Assembly: GCF_040546685.1 (NCBI RefSeq) | Contig: NZ_JBEPOH010000001.1 | Location: 5,084,001 to 5,148,000, forward strand | DNA: 64,000 nucleotides | From: Variovorax sp. OAS795 | GTDB lineage: Bacteria; Pseudomonadota; Gammaproteobacteria; Burkholderiales; Burkholderiaceae_C | Direction of reading: 5' to 3' | Part shown: piece after piece, positions 38,392 to 48,002 of the stretch | How the letters are laid out: each line of letters begins with the position of its first letter | Numbering within the stretch: position 1 is the first letter of the stretch | Program-made: the position numbers and the translations under genes | Notes under the pieces: model-generated | Databases searched by the model: none | What the model was told of the DNA's origin: nothing | What the model saw: only the letters and a program-made list of their open reading frames with translations

Positions 38392-38789
38392 TACTGCGCT
38401 TCCTGTTGAACGATGCCAAACTGCTGCACGGCCTGCAGCAGCTGGTCCTTGGTGAAAGGTTTGGTCAGGTAGTCTTGCGATCCGACCATGCGGCCGCGGG
38501 CCTTGTCGAAGACGCCGTCTTTCGAGGAAAGCATCACCACCGGAACATTGGAGAATTGGGCGTTGCGCTTGATGATGGCGCAGGTCTGGTAGCCATCCAG
38601 GCGCGGCATGAGGATGTCGCAGAAAATCAGATGCGGCTTGTGGTCGTTGACCTTCGAGAGCGCGTCGAAGCCGTCTTCGGCAAGGAGAACTTCGTGTCCG
38701 CCCTGCTTCAGAAATATTTCGGCACTGCGCCGGATCGTATTGCTGTCATCGATGACCAGCACCTTGTAACCTGATCCATTCGGCCCCAT
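38391..38789 (-). CDS. pilG: PilG, CheY-like response regulator
   Basis: 132-residue single receiver domain (KVLVIDDSNTIRRSAEIFLK; LIFCDILMPRLDGYQTCAII; VVMLSSKDGVFDKARG; QDYLTKPFTKDQL). I place the start at the ATG at 38789 because AGGAG lies 8 nt upstream; a GTG three codons earlier sits too close to it. In Pseudomonas PilG promotes PilB-driven extension. It follows the rubredoxin gene on the same strand by 81 nt. Confidence 0.92.
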   Translation of the reverse strand: MGPNGSGYKVLVIDDSNTIRRSAEIFLKQGGHEVLLAEDGFDALSKVNDHKPHLIFCDILMPRLDGYQTCAIIKRNAQFSNVPVVMLSSKDGVFDKARGRMVGSQDYLTKPFTKDQLLQAVQQFGIVQQEAQ

Positions 38790-38870
38790 TGCACACACTC
38801 CTGCTGAGATGAGACTTGGATGCCCGCCGCACCGTACATCGGCGCAGATCGCGTAGCCCTATGCCATGCT

Positions 38871-39041
38871 TCAGATTTCAACCATTTCGAAGTCTTCCTT
38901 GCGCGCACCGCACTCGGGACAGGTCCAGTTCATCGGAACATCCGCCCAGGCCGTGCCTGCCGCGATCCCGTCTTCCGGTACACCCACCGCTTCGTCATAG
39001 ATCCACCCACAAATCAGGCACATCCAAGTTTTCGTATTCAT
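38871..39041 (-). CDS. rubredoxin
   Basis: 56-residue iron protein with the two Cys knuckles [15 protein letters not shown] and [16 protein letters not shown]. The conserved aromatic core and a DGIAAGTAW segment fit small electron-transfer rubredoxins (Fe bound by four Cys). It is the first minus-strand gene before pilG and diverges from thiD. This arrangement is common in Burkholderiales; no functional tie to pili is known to me. Confidence 0.95.
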   Translation of the reverse strand: MNTKTWMCLICGWIYDEAVGVPEDGIAAGTAWADVPMNWTCPECGARKEDFEMVEI

Positions 39042-39152
39042 CGGAGCTTAAAGTCCTTGTTCATTAAATGCAACGAGTGTATCTATGCGTATCACATCGG
39101 CAGGCGGTAAACGTCGCGCCTATGCCACCATCCAGGGGATTTTGCCCGGCGT

Positions 39153-40116
39153 ATGACCATTTACTTACATTCCGCAGACGACACCCGCAAACCGGGCAAT
39201 CTTAACGACCCCCCGGACGACGCCGAAGAATTGGCCGAACGGGACCTGAATCCGCCCTGCGTGCTGGTCTTCAATGCCAGCGATCCGAGCGGCGCAGGCG
39301 GGCTGGGCGCCGACGCGCTGGCCATGGCGTCGGTGGGCGCCCACATGCTGCCGGTGGTCACGGGCGCCTACGCCCGCGACACGGCCGAGATATTCGACCA
39401 CTTCGCCTTCGACGAGGAAGCCATCGCCGAGCAGGCGCGCGCCATCCTCGAAGACGTGGAGGTCCAGCTCATCAAGGTGGGCTTCGTCGGCAGCCCCGAC
39501 GCCCTGAGCACCATCGCGGAGACCGCGTCCGACTATCCCGAGGTGCCGCTGGTGGCCTACATGCCCAACCTTTCGTGGTGGGACGAGAACCTGATCGAGC
39601 CGTATCTCGACGCCTTCCGCGAGCTGCTGCTGCCCCAGGCCACAGTGTTGGTTGGAAACCACAGCACGCTCTGGCGATGGCTCCTGCCCGACTGGAGCGG
39701 CGAGCGTCCGCCCAGCGCGCGCGACATTGCCAAGGCCGCGGGCGAGTTCGGCGTGCCGTACACGCTGGTGACCGGCATGGTGCTGCCCGACCAGTTCATC
39801 GACAACGTGCTGGCCTCTCCGCAGTCAGTGCTCGCCAACGAAAAATACGAGCGCCTGGAGGCCGTCTTCGCCGGCGCCGGCGATACGCTCTCGGCCGCGC
39901 TGGCCGCCTTGCTGGCAAGCGGCACCGACCTGGTGGCCGCCACCACCGAGGCCCTGGCCTATATGGACCGCTGCCTGGACGCGGGCTTTCGGCCCGGCAT
40001 GGCGCCATGTGCTTCCGGACCGCCTGTTCTGGGCCGAGCCGGAAGACGACGACGACGATGAAGACCCCGGCGCCCCGCCCGACTTTGCCCTGCCCCCTCA
40101 CGACACCCGACATTGA
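39153..40116 (+). CDS. thiD: hydroxymethylpyrimidine/phosphomethylpyrimidine kinase, apparent frameshift near the 3' end
   Basis: Ribokinase-fold kinase of thiamine synthesis, about 320 residues if repaired. Motifs are [20 protein letters not shown] and the anion-hole [17 protein letters not shown]. As read, the frame ends at 40061 after an odd Arg-rich tail. Removing one base at about 40003 gives ...[20 protein letters not shown], an acidic tail and the ending HDTRH, with a stop at 40114-40116. That stop overlaps the hemL ATG as TGATG, which strongly supports the repaired frame. An N-terminal ~30-residue extension rich in Asp and Glu precedes the kinase domain. Confidence 0.9.
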
Positions 40117-41411
40117 TGCCAAACGCTGACCACAACGAGATTCTTTTCGAACGCGCCCGCGCCGTCATTCCCGGCGGCGTCAATTCGCCCGTGCGCGCCT
40201 TCAAGGCCGTGGGCGGAACGCCCCGCTTCATCCGCCGCGCCGAGGGCGCCTATTTCTGGGACGCCAACGACAAGCGCTACATCGACTACATCGGCTCCTG
40301 GGGCCCGATGATCCTGGGCCATGGCCACCCGGCCGTGGTGGAGGCGGTGCAGAAGGCGGTGCTGGAGGGCTTCTCCTACGGCGCGCCGACCGAACGCGAG
40401 ATCGAACTGGCGGAAGCCATCCTCGCGCTGGTGCCGTCGATGGAGATGGTGCGGCTGGTGAGCTCGGGCACCGAGGCCGCCATGAGCGCACTGCGCCTGG
40501 CGCGCGGCGCCACCGGGCGCAAGCACATCATCAAGTTCGAGGGCTGCTACCACGGCCATGCCGACGCGCTGCTGGTGAAGGCCGGGTCCGGCCTCGCCAC
40601 CTTTGGCCACCCGACCTCGGCCGGCGTGCCGCCCGAGGTCACGCAGCACACGCTGGTGCTCGAGTACAACAACATCGCGCAACTGGAAGAAGCCTTTGCG
40701 CTGCACGGCAACGACATCGCCTGCCTGATGATCGAGGCGATTGCCGGCAACATGAACTTCGTGCGCGCCACGCCCGAATTCGCGGCCCGCTGCCGCGCGC
40801 TCTGTACGCAGCACGGCGCACTGCTGGTGTTCGACGAAGTGATGAGCGGCTTTCGCGTCGGCCTGCACGGCGCGCAGGGCGTGCTGGGCATCACGCCCGA
40901 CCTCACCGTGCTGGGCAAGGTCATCGGCGGCGGCATGCCGCTCGCGGCCTTCGGCGGTCCGCGCGCCATCATGGAGCAGCTCGCGCCGCTCGGGCCGGTC
41001 TACCAGGCGGGCACGCTGTCGGGCAACCCGGTCGCCACCGCCTGCGGCCTCGCAACGCTGAAGGAAATTGCGCGTCCCGGCTTCTATGAGGCCTTGTCGA
41101 AGAAGACGCGCACGCTGGTCGAAGGCCTCAAGGCCGCCGCCGCGGCCGAAGGGCAACCGTTCAACGCCGACAGCGAAGGCGGCATGTTCGGCTTCTTCCT
41201 GATGGACGAACTGCCGCAGAACTACACCACGGTGATGACGACCGACAACGCGAAGTTCAACGCGCTGTTCCACGGCCTGCTGGACCGCGGCGTGTACATT
41301 GCGCCGGCACTCTACGAAGCGGGCTTTGTGAGCGCCGCGCACAGCGACGACGACATTGCCGCGACCATCGAGGCCGCGCGGCAGATCTTCAAGGCCTTGC
41401 CGCCCCGTTGA
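40116..41411 (+). CDS. hemL: glutamate-1-semialdehyde 2,1-aminomutase
   Basis: 431-residue PLP enzyme making 5-aminolevulinate in the C5 haem pathway. Signatures are [40 protein letters not shown], the [11 protein letters not shown]sp and the Schiff-base Lys in [18 protein letters not shown]. The start is the ATG at 40116, overlapping the repaired thiD stop (TGATG). It converges on purH, 24 nt away. Confidence 0.97.
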   Translation: MPNADHNEILFERARAVIPGGVNSPVRAFKAVGGTPRFIRRAEGAYFWDANDKRYIDYIGSWGPMILGHGHPAVVEAVQKAVLEGFSYGAPTEREIELAEAILALVPSMEMVRLVSSGTEAAMSALRLARGATGRKHIIKFEGCYHGHADALLVKAGSGLATFGHPTSAGVPPEVTQHTLVLEYNNIAQLEEAFALHGNDIACLMIEAIAGNMNFVRATPEFAARCRALCTQHGALLVFDEVMSGFRVGLHGAQGVLGITPDLTVLGKVIGGGMPLAAFGGPRAIMEQLAPLGPVYQAGTLSGNPVATACGLATLKEIARPGFYEALSKKTRTLVEGLKAAAAAEGQPFNADSEGGMFGFFLMDELPQNYTTVMTTDNAKFNALFHGLLDRGVYIAPALYEAGFVSAAHSDDDIAATIEAARQIFKALPPR

Positions 41412-41435
41412 TCCGGCCGCCTGCGGGCGCGCGGC

Positions 41436-43043
41436 TCAGTGCCGGAAGTGGCGCACGCCCGACAGCACCATGACCACGCCGCGCTCGTCGGCGGCATCGA
41501 TCACTTCCTGATCGCGCATCGAGCCGCCGGGCTGGATGACGCAGCTCGCGCCGGCATCGACCACCACGTCGAGGCCGTCGCGGAACGGGAAGAATGCATC
41601 GCTCGCCACCGCCGTGCCCTCGAGCGACAGGCCCGCATGCTCGGCCTTGATGCTCGCGATGCGCGCCGAATCGAGGCGGCTCATCTGGCCCGCGCCCACG
41701 CCCATGGTCATGCCGCCGGCGCAGAACACGATGGCGTTGCTCTTTACATACTTGGCGACCTTCCAGGCGAACAGCAGGTCTTGCAGCTGCTCGGGCGTGG
41801 GTTGCTTCTTGCTCACCACCTTGAGGTCGCTGGCCGACAGCTCGTGGTTGTCGGCGGTCTGCATCAGGAGGCCCGAGCCGACGCGCTTGACGTCGATCGC
41901 GTTGCGGCCGTTGTCCCAGTCGGTGGCGCCGCCCTTGGGCAGCGCAATCTCGAGCACGCGCACGTTGAGCTTGGCCTTGGTGGCCTGGAACACTTCCAGC
42001 GCCTCGGGCGTGTAGCCCGGTGCCATCAGCACTTCGACGAACTGCTTGTTGACGGCCTGCGCGGTGGCAAGGTCCACCGGCCGGTTGAAGGCGATGATGC
42101 CGCCGAAGGCCGAGGTCGGGTCGGTCTTGAAGGCCTTGGCATAGGCTTCCCCGGCATCCTTGCCCACGGCCACGCCGCAGGGGTTGGCATGCTTCACGAT
42201 CACGCAGGCCGGCACGTCGAAGCTCTTCACGCATTCCCATGCGGCGTCGGCATCGGCGATGTTGTTGTAGCTCAGCTCCTTGCCCTGCAGCTGCTTCGCG
42301 GACACGAGCGAGCCCGGCGCCGGATACAGGTCGCGGTAGAACGCGGCCTGCTGGTGGGGGTTCTCGCCGTAGCGCAGGTCTTGCACCTTCACGAAGCGGC
42401 CGTTGCTTTGCGCCGGGAACAGCGCACGCGTGGGCGAAGGCTGGCCGATGCTGGCGTCGAAATCGATGGCCGAGAGATAGTCGCTGATGGCGCCGTCGTA
42501 GTCGGCGATGCGGTTGAACGCAGCCACCGAGAAGGCGAACCTGGTCTTGTCGCTGAGCTTGCCGACGGCCTGCAGCTCGGCCAGCGCCACAGGGTATTGC
42601 GAAGCGTCGGTCAGCACGCCGACGTCCTTCCAGTTCTTGGCGGCGCTGCGCACCATGGCGGGGCCGCCGATGTCGATGTTCTCGATCGCGTCTTCGAGCG
42701 TGCAGCCGGCCTTGGCCACCGTGGCCTCGAACGGATAGAGATTGACCACCAGCAGGTCGATGGTGTCGATGCCGTGTTCCTTGATGGCCGCGACGTGCGC
42801 GGGCAGGTCGCGCCGCGCGAGCAGGCCGCCATGGATCTTGGGATGCAGCGTCTTCACGCGGCCGTCGAGCATTTCGGGAAAGCCGGTGTGATCGGCCACT
42901 TCGGTGACGGGCAGGCCGGCATCCGCCAGCAGCCTGGCGGTGCCGCCGGTCGACAGCAGCTTGATGCCCAGGCCGTGCAGTGCCTGTGCGAATTCGAGGA
43001 TGCCGGTTTTGTCGGAGACGGAGATGAGTGCGGTCTGGGCCAT
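41436..43043 (-). CDS. purH: bifunctional AICAR transformylase / IMP cyclohydrolase
   Basis: 535-residue enzyme of the last two purine steps. The N-terminal MGS-like IMP cyclohydrolase has [31 protein letters not shown] and [19 protein letters not shown]. The C-terminal formyltransferase has [13 protein letters not shown], the catalytic [11 protein letters not shown] and [20 protein letters not shown]. It follows fis by 16 nt, so dusB-fis-purH appear cotranscribed. Confidence 0.97.
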   Translation of the reverse strand: MAQTALISVSDKTGILEFAQALHGLGIKLLSTGGTARLLADAGLPVTEVADHTGFPEMLDGRVKTLHPKIHGGLLARRDLPAHVAAIKEHGIDTIDLLVVNLYPFEATVAKAGCTLEDAIENIDIGGPAMVRSAAKNWKDVGVLTDASQYPVALAELQAVGKLSDKTRFAFSVAAFNRIADYDGAISDYLSAIDFDASIGQPSPTRALFPAQSNGRFVKVQDLRYGENPHQQAAFYRDLYPAPGSLVSAKQLQGKELSYNNIADADAAWECVKSFDVPACVIVKHANPCGVAVGKDAGEAYAKAFKTDPTSAFGGIIAFNRPVDLATAQAVNKQFVEVLMAPGYTPEALEVFQATKAKLNVRVLEIALPKGGATDWDNGRNAIDVKRVGSGLLMQTADNHELSASDLKVVSKKQPTPEQLQDLLFAWKVAKYVKSNAIVFCAGGMTMGVGAGQMSRLDSARIASIKAEHAGLSLEGTAVASDAFFPFRDGLDVVVDAGASCVIQPGGSMRDQEVIDAADERGVVMVLSGVRHFRH

Positions 43044-43059
43044 GGAATATGCCGTGGAG

Positions 43060-43296
43060 TTATTTCAAAAGTTTGTGTTCAACCAGCTTCTTGCGAAGCG
43101 TGTTGCGATTCAGGCCCAACCATTGCGCGGCCTTCGACTGGTTGCCCTCGGCGCGCGTCATCACGACGTCGAGCAGGGGCTTCTCGACCACCCGCACCAG
43201 CATCTCGTACATGCCGTCGGGCTCGGTGCCGCGCAAATCGCGAAAGTAGCTGTCCAGACTGGTGCGCACACAGTCCTCGATGTGTTTCTTGCTCAT
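43060..43296 (-). CDS. fis: Fis-family nucleoid-associated protein
   Basis: 78-residue DNA-binding and bending protein. The C-terminal HTH is [20 protein letters not shown], the near-invariant Fis/NtrC-type motif; the N-terminal part forms the dimer helices ([20 protein letters not shown]). The start is MSKKHIEDC (43296), as the longer upstream frame is Lys/Arg-rich and unlike family N-termini. It lies between dusB and purH; dusB-fis linkage is conserved in proteobacteria. Confidence 0.95.
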   Translation of the reverse strand: MSKKHIEDCVRTSLDSYFRDLRGTEPDGMYEMLVRVVEKPLLDVVMTRAEGNQSKAAQWLGLNRNTLRKKLVEHKLLK

Positions 43297-43321
43297 GCTT
43301 TTTCTTCTCTTCTTCTCTCTC

Positions 43322-44380
43322 TCAATCAGCGGCGCAAGCCGCCTCCTCTTCACCTGAGGGCTCTTCGGCCGCCTGGTGTGCGGGCATGCGGTCCATGCGG
43401 TCCGCGAGCCCGTCGAAATAATCGCCGACCGCGCGCAGTTGCGCCGCCGAGTCCTCGATGGTGTTCATGCGCGCGCGAAAGGCCTCGCCATCGGGCAGCG
43501 TACGCACATACCAGCCGATGTGCTTGCGCGCGGTGCGCACGCCGCTGAACTCGCCGTAGAGCGCGTAGTGCTCCACGAGATGGTCGAGCAGCAGGCGGCG
43601 TACCTCGGCGACCAGCGGAGGCGCCAGGTGCGTGCCGGTGTCCAGGAAATGCGCGATCTCGCGAAAGATCCAGGGCCGCCCCTGCGCCGCGCGGCCGATC
43701 ATCACCGCGTCGGCGCCGGTGGCCGCGAGCACGTCGCGCGCCTTCTCGGGCGAGCGGATGTCGCCGTTGGCCACCACGGGCACGCGCACGGCGGCCTTCA
43801 CGGCCGCGATGGTGTCGTACTCGGCACTGCCCTTGTAGCCCTGCTCGCGGGTGCGGCCGTGCACGGTCAGCATCTGCACGCCGGCCGATTCGAAGTTGCG
43901 CGCGAGCTTCACCGCGTTGCGGTGCTCTTCGCTCCAGCCGGTGCGCATCTTGAGCGTGACCGGCACGTTGAAGGGCTGCGCCGCATTCACCACGGCCTGC
44001 ACGATCTCGAGCGCCAGCGGCTCGTCGCGCATCAGCGCGGAACCGGCCCACTTGTTGCAGACCTTCTTGGCCGGACAACCCATGTTGATGTCGATGATCT
44101 GCGCGCCGCGTTCGATGTTGTAGACCGCGGCCTCGGCCATCATGGCGGCATCGGTACCGGCGATCTGCACCGAGATCGGGCCGGGCTCGCCGTCGTGGTT
44201 GGCACGGCGCGAAGTCTTGAGCGTGTTCCAGAGCTCCTTGCGCGAGGTCACCATTTCGCTCACCGCATAGCCCGCGCCCAGCGCGCGGCACAGCATGCGG
44301 AAGGGCCGGTCCGTCACGCCGGCCATGGGCGCGACGAACAGCCGGTTTTCCAGTGCGTGATTGCCGATCTGCAAGGTCAT
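43322..44380 (-). CDS. dusB: tRNA dihydrouridine synthase B
   Basis: 352-residue FMN enzyme reducing uridine in tRNA D-loops. Motifs are VAPMAGVTDRPFRMLCRALG, INMGCPAKKVCNKWAGSALM (catalytic Cys), LTVHGRTREQGYKG and VVANGDIRSPEKA, then DAVMIGRAAQGRPWIF. The start is MTLQIGNHAL (44380) by family comparison; the frame continues upstream. It heads the dusB-fis-purH unit. Confidence 0.96.
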   Translation of the reverse strand: MTLQIGNHALENRLFVAPMAGVTDRPFRMLCRALGAGYAVSEMVTSRKELWNTLKTSRRANHDGEPGPISVQIAGTDAAMMAEAAVYNIERGAQIIDINMGCPAKKVCNKWAGSALMRDEPLALEIVQAVVNAAQPFNVPVTLKMRTGWSEEHRNAVKLARNFESAGVQMLTVHGRTREQGYKGSAEYDTIAAVKAAVRVPVVANGDIRSPEKARDVLAATGADAVMIGRAAQGRPWIFREIAHFLDTGTHLAPPLVAEVRRLLLDHLVEHYALYGEFSGVRTARKHIGWYVRTLPDGEAFRARMNTIEDSAAQLRAVGDYFDGLADRMDRMPAHQAAEEPSGEEEAACAAD

Positions 44381-44561
44381 GGGAGGGAAGGTGTCGCGCG
44401 TTCGGCTGCTGAAAAATGAGGCACGATTGTAGCCACGCGCGGTTTCGGCGACTGAAACGATTTGCGCCCGGGGTACCGGCGCAAACACTCTTGTGCACGG
44501 CGTCTTTTCCGACCGCGGATCGAAAGTGCGCTGCCTATACTGCCCCGACTCATTTCACTTT

Positions 44562-45032
44562 ATGCAAGCCTGGCTCGACGCTCTCTTCGCACTGCTCGCG
44601 CTGCCGCAGTACGGACTCTCCACGCTGTTCCTTGCGGCTTTCGTCTCGGCGACGCTGTTGCCGGTGGGCTCGGAGCCGATACTTTTCGGCTTGCTCAAGC
44701 TCAACCCCGACATGTTCTGGTCGGCCATTGCGGTGGCCACGGTGGGCAACACGCTGGGCGGCGCGGTCGACTGGTGGATAGGGTACGGCGCGCACAAGGT
44801 GGCCGACAAATACTCGCACTCGAAACATCATGTGCGCGTATTGGGGTGGCTGGAGCGGCTCGGCCCGAAGGCCTGCCTCCTGAGCTGGTTGCCGATCGTC
44901 GGCGATCCGCTGTGCGCGGTGGCGGGTTGGCTCAAGCTGCCGTTCTGGCCTTGCCTCGGCTACATGGCCATCGGCAAGTTCCTGCGCTACGTCAGCATGA
45001 CGGTCGCGCTTCTCTACGTGTTTCCGTCATGA
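44562..45032 (+). CDS. YqaA-like small DedA/VTT-family membrane protein
   Basis: 156-residue inner-membrane protein with about four hydrophobic segments. TLFLAAFVSATLLPVGSEPI, VATVGNTLGGAVDWWIGYG, RLGPKACLLSWLPIVGDPLC and WLKLPFWPCLGYMAIGKFLR match the YqaA/VTT pattern. The conserved polar residues of the VTT domain (Glu in GSEP, Arg/Gly in the GDPL loop) are present. The start is the ATG at 44562; no strong Shine-Dalgarno is seen. Possible lipid-carrier flippase or transporter function is inferred from DedA relatives only. Confidence 0.85.
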   Translation: MQAWLDALFALLALPQYGLSTLFLAAFVSATLLPVGSEPILFGLLKLNPDMFWSAIAVATVGNTLGGAVDWWIGYGAHKVADKYSHSKHHVRVLGWLERLGPKACLLSWLPIVGDPLCAVAGWLKLPFWPCLGYMAIGKFLRYVSMTVALLYVFPS

Positions 45033-45045
45033 AGCCGCTTGGGCT

Positions 45046-45720
45046 TCAGCTCAGGAGACCGTAGGGACCGCCGCGTTCCAATGCGCGCTGGTAGGCCGGG
45101 CGCGCGTGGATGCGCTCGAGGTACGCCATCAGCCTGGGCCGCTTCGCATCGAGGCCGCCGCGCGCCTGCGAGGCTTCGACCGGAAAGCTCATCTGGATGT
45201 CGGCGCCCGTGAATTCATTGCCGGCGAACCACTCGCTCTTGCCGAGTTCGGCCTCCATGAAGTTCAGGTGGTTCTCGATGTTCGGAACGATGAAGGCCGC
45301 CTTGGCCTTGCCCGAGATCATCCTGGCGACCGGCTTGATGAAGAAGGGCATCTTGCTGTTCTCGATCTTGTCGAACACCAGCTTGAGCAGCAGCGGCGAC
45401 ATCGCCGAGCCTTCCGCGAAATGCAGCCAGTAGCGGTAGCGCACCGCCTCGGGCGTGCCCGGCGCGGGCGCCAGCCGGCCATTGCCGTGGCGCTCGATCA
45501 GTGTCTCGACCACCGCGCCCGATTCCGCCAGCACAAGGCCGTCGTCGGTCGTCACCACCGGCGACTTGCCAAGCGGATGAACGGCCCGCAGCGAAGCGGG
45601 CGCCAACATGGTTTTGGGATCGCGCTGGTAGTGAACGATTTCGTAGGGCAGCCCGAGTTCTTCGAGCAGCCACAGCACGCGCTGGGAGCGCGAGTTGTTG
45701 AGGTGGTGGACGGTGAGCAT
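45046..45720 (-). CDS. glutathione S-transferase family protein
   Basis: 224 residues. The N-terminal thioredoxin-like domain reads MLTVHHLNNSRSQRVLWLLE and contains the NNSRSQR active-site loop, followed by cis-Pro in GKSPVV and the ESGAVVETLIE glutathione-binding segment. An all-helical C-terminal domain follows, ending RPAYQRALERGGPYG. The substrate is unknown. It lies 10 nt downstream of ychF and is probably cotranscribed. Confidence 0.92.
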   Translation of the reverse strand: MLTVHHLNNSRSQRVLWLLEELGLPYEIVHYQRDPKTMLAPASLRAVHPLGKSPVVTTDDGLVLAESGAVVETLIERHGNGRLAPAPGTPEAVRYRYWLHFAEGSAMSPLLLKLVFDKIENSKMPFFIKPVARMISGKAKAAFIVPNIENHLNFMEAELGKSEWFAGNEFTGADIQMSFPVEASQARGGLDAKRPRLMAYLERIHARPAYQRALERGGPYGLLS

Positions 45721-45730
45721 GCGGCGGTCT

Positions 45731-46822
45731 TCAGGAGCTGAACAGGAAGTTCATCACGTCGCCATCCTTGACGACGTATTCCTTGCCTTCCGAACGCATC
45801 TTGCCCGCGTCCTTGGCGCCCTGCTCGCCCTTGTAGGCGATGTAGTCCTCGAACGCGATGGTCTGGGCGCGGATGTAGCCCTTCTCGAAATCGCCGTGGA
45901 TCACGCCGGCCGCCTGCGGGCCGGTGTCGCCGATGTGGATGGTCCAGGCGCGCACTTCCTTCACGCCGGCGGTGAAGTAGGTCTGCAGGCCCAGCAGCTT
46001 GTAGGCTGCGCGGATCAGGCGGTTCAGGCCCGGCTCGTCCTGGCCGATTTCCGCGAGGAACATCTTCTTGTCCTCGTCGTCCATCTCGGCGAGTTCGGCT
46101 TCGATCTTGGCGCAGATGGCGACCACGGGGGCGCCCTGCCTGGCGGCATATTCATGCAGGCGGTCGAGGTACGGGTTGTTCTCGAAGCCGTCTTCCGCCA
46201 CGTTGCCGACGAACATCGCGGGCTTGGCGGTGATGAGCGTGAACGACTTCACCAGCGGCAGTTCTTCCTTCGTGAACTGGAGCGCGCGCACCGGCGTGTT
46301 CTCGTTCAGCGCGGCCTGGCAGCGCTCCAGCAGGCCGACGAGCTTCTGCGCGTCCTTGTCGCCCGAACGAGCCACCTTGGTGTGGCGATGCAGCGCCTTC
46401 TCGACCGTGGCCAGGTCGGCCAGGCAGAGTTCGGTCTGGATCACTTCGATGTCGGAGATCGGATCGATCTTGCCGGCCACGTGGATCACGTTGTCATCGT
46501 CGAAGCAGCGCACCACGTTCACCGTGGCGTCGGTTTCGCGGATGTGCGCGAGAAACTTGTTGCCGAGGCCCTCGCCCGTGCTGGCGCCAGCCACCAGGCC
46601 GGCGATGTCGACGAACTCGACGATGGCCGGCACCACGCGCTCGGGCTTCACGATGTCGCTGAGCTGCGCGAGCCGCGGGTCGGGCACTTCCACCACGCCC
46701 ACATTGGGCTCGATGGTGCAGAACGGATAGTTCTCCGCCGCGATGCCGGCCTTGGTCAACGCATTGAAAAGGGTGGATTTACCGACGTTGGGCAGGCCGA
46801 CGATGCCGCATTGCAAACTCAT
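45731..46822 (-). CDS. ychF: redox-regulated ATPase YchF (Obg-like)
   Basis: 363-residue TRAFAC P-loop ATPase associated with ribosomes and oxidative-stress control. The P-loop [20 protein letters not shown] and the G3 block [20 protein letters not shown] are clear. A coiled-coil insert precedes the C-terminal TGS domain ([40 protein letters not shown]). The start is [11 protein letters not shown]. Confidence 0.97.
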   Translation of the reverse strand: MSLQCGIVGLPNVGKSTLFNALTKAGIAAENYPFCTIEPNVGVVEVPDPRLAQLSDIVKPERVVPAIVEFVDIAGLVAGASTGEGLGNKFLAHIRETDATVNVVRCFDDDNVIHVAGKIDPISDIEVIQTELCLADLATVEKALHRHTKVARSGDKDAQKLVGLLERCQAALNENTPVRALQFTKEELPLVKSFTLITAKPAMFVGNVAEDGFENNPYLDRLHEYAARQGAPVVAICAKIEAELAEMDDEDKKMFLAEIGQDEPGLNRLIRAAYKLLGLQTYFTAGVKEVRAWTIHIGDTGPQAAGVIHGDFEKGYIRAQTIAFEDYIAYKGEQGAKDAGKMRSEGKEYVVKDGDVMNFLFSS

Positions 46823-46933
46823 TGGGGGGTCCTCTTGGGTAACCGGCGATTTTAAGGGAGGCGGTTCGCCAGCGCTGTTCCGCCCCGGGGTGCCGAGGTC
46901 AAGGCAGGCGGGGATCAGGGTTAAACCCGATTA

Positions 46934-46969
46934 GCAAACGTTTGCGCAAACGTTTTCGTTCGTTATTAT
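46934..46969 (+). promoter_or_regulatory. rbs promoter with double LacI/RbsR-type operator
   Basis: GCAAACGTTTGC (46934-46945) is a perfect palindrome, directly followed by GCAAACGTTTTC (46946-46957), one mismatch from the same half-site pair. The central CGTTTGCGCAAACG is itself palindromic. These match the AAACGTTT core of LacI-family sites. A -10-like TATTAT lies at 46964-46969, with a weak -35 around 46941-46947 inside the operators. RbsR, encoded in the same operon, is the expected repressor (inference). Confidence 0.78.
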
Positions 46970-47023
46970 CGGCACCCCCGGCCTTGGACCGGCGCACCGC
47001 TCAACCCTCAGGAGACAACACCC

Positions 47024-47980
47024 ATGAAGTTCACCCGCCGTACGCTGCAAAGTGCAGCCGCCCTGACATTGCTGGGCGCCTTGGCCGCCACCCCCGTCCT
47101 CGCGCAGGACAAGCCCAAGGTCGCCCTGGTCATGAAGTCGCTCGCCAACGAATTCTTCCGCACCATGGAAGACGGCGCCAAGGCGCACCAGAAGGCGCAC
47201 GCCGCCGAGTACACGCTGGTGGCCAACGGCATCAAGGACGAGACCGACACGGCGGCCCAGATCAAGATGGTCGAGCAGATGATGGCTCAGAAGATCAATG
47301 CGCTGGTCATCGCGCCGGCCGATTCGAAGGCCCTGGTGCCGGTGATCAAGGCCGCCATCGACCGTGGCATCCTGGTGGTCAACATCGACAACCAGTTCGA
47401 CGCCGCGGCACTGAAGGAAAAAGCCATCCAGGTGCCGTTCGTCGGCCCCGACAACCGCGCCGGTGCCAAGCTGGTGGGCGACGAGCTGGCCAAGAGCCTG
47501 AAGTCGGGCGACAAGGTCGGCATCATCGAAGGCGTCTCGACCACCTTCAATGCGCAGCAGCGCACCCTCGGCTACCAGGACGCGATGAAGGCCGCCGGTG
47601 TGACGGTGGTGGGCGTGCAGTCGGGCCAGTGGGAAATCGACAAGGGCAACACGGTGGCCGCCGGCATGATGCGCGAGCATCCCGACCTGAAGGCGCTGCT
47701 CGCGGGCAACGACAGCATGGCGCTCGGCGCGGTGGCTGCGGTCAAGGCCGCAGGCAAGACCGGCAAGGTGCTGGTGGTGGGTTACGACAACATCGGCGCC
47801 ATCAAGCCGATGCTGAATGACGGCCGGGTGCTCGCCACCGCCGACCAGTTCGCGGCCAAGCAGGCCGTGTTCGGCATCGAGACCGCGCTCAAGGCGCTGG
47901 CCGAGAAGAAGCCGCAATCGAGCATGCCCGCCGAAGTGAAGACCGACGTGGTGCTGGTCACCAAGTCTTCGGCCAAGTAA
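47024..47980 (+). CDS. rbsB: ribose ABC transporter substrate-binding protein
   Basis: 318-residue periplasmic binding protein. The signal peptide TRRTLQSAAALTLLGALAAT ends in VLAQ, and the mature part starts KPKVALVMKSLANEFF. Ribose-family motifs are NGIKDETDTAAQIKMVEQMM, ADSKALVPVIKAAIDRGI, LLAGNDSMALGAVAAVKAAG and VVGYDNIGAIKPML. First gene of rbsBACRKD, behind the LacI-type operator. Confidence 0.95.
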   Translation: MKFTRRTLQSAAALTLLGALAATPVLAQDKPKVALVMKSLANEFFRTMEDGAKAHQKAHAAEYTLVANGIKDETDTAAQIKMVEQMMAQKINALVIAPADSKALVPVIKAAIDRGILVVNIDNQFDAAALKEKAIQVPFVGPDNRAGAKLVGDELAKSLKSGDKVGIIEGVSTTFNAQQRTLGYQDAMKAAGVTVVGVQSGQWEIDKGNTVAAGMMREHPDLKALLAGNDSMALGAVAAVKAAGKTGKVLVVGYDNIGAIKPMLNDGRVLATADQFAAKQAVFGIETALKALAEKKPQSSMPAEVKTDVVLVTKSSAK

Positions 47981-48002
47981 GCCACGAAAAGAAGAGCCGA
48001 CG

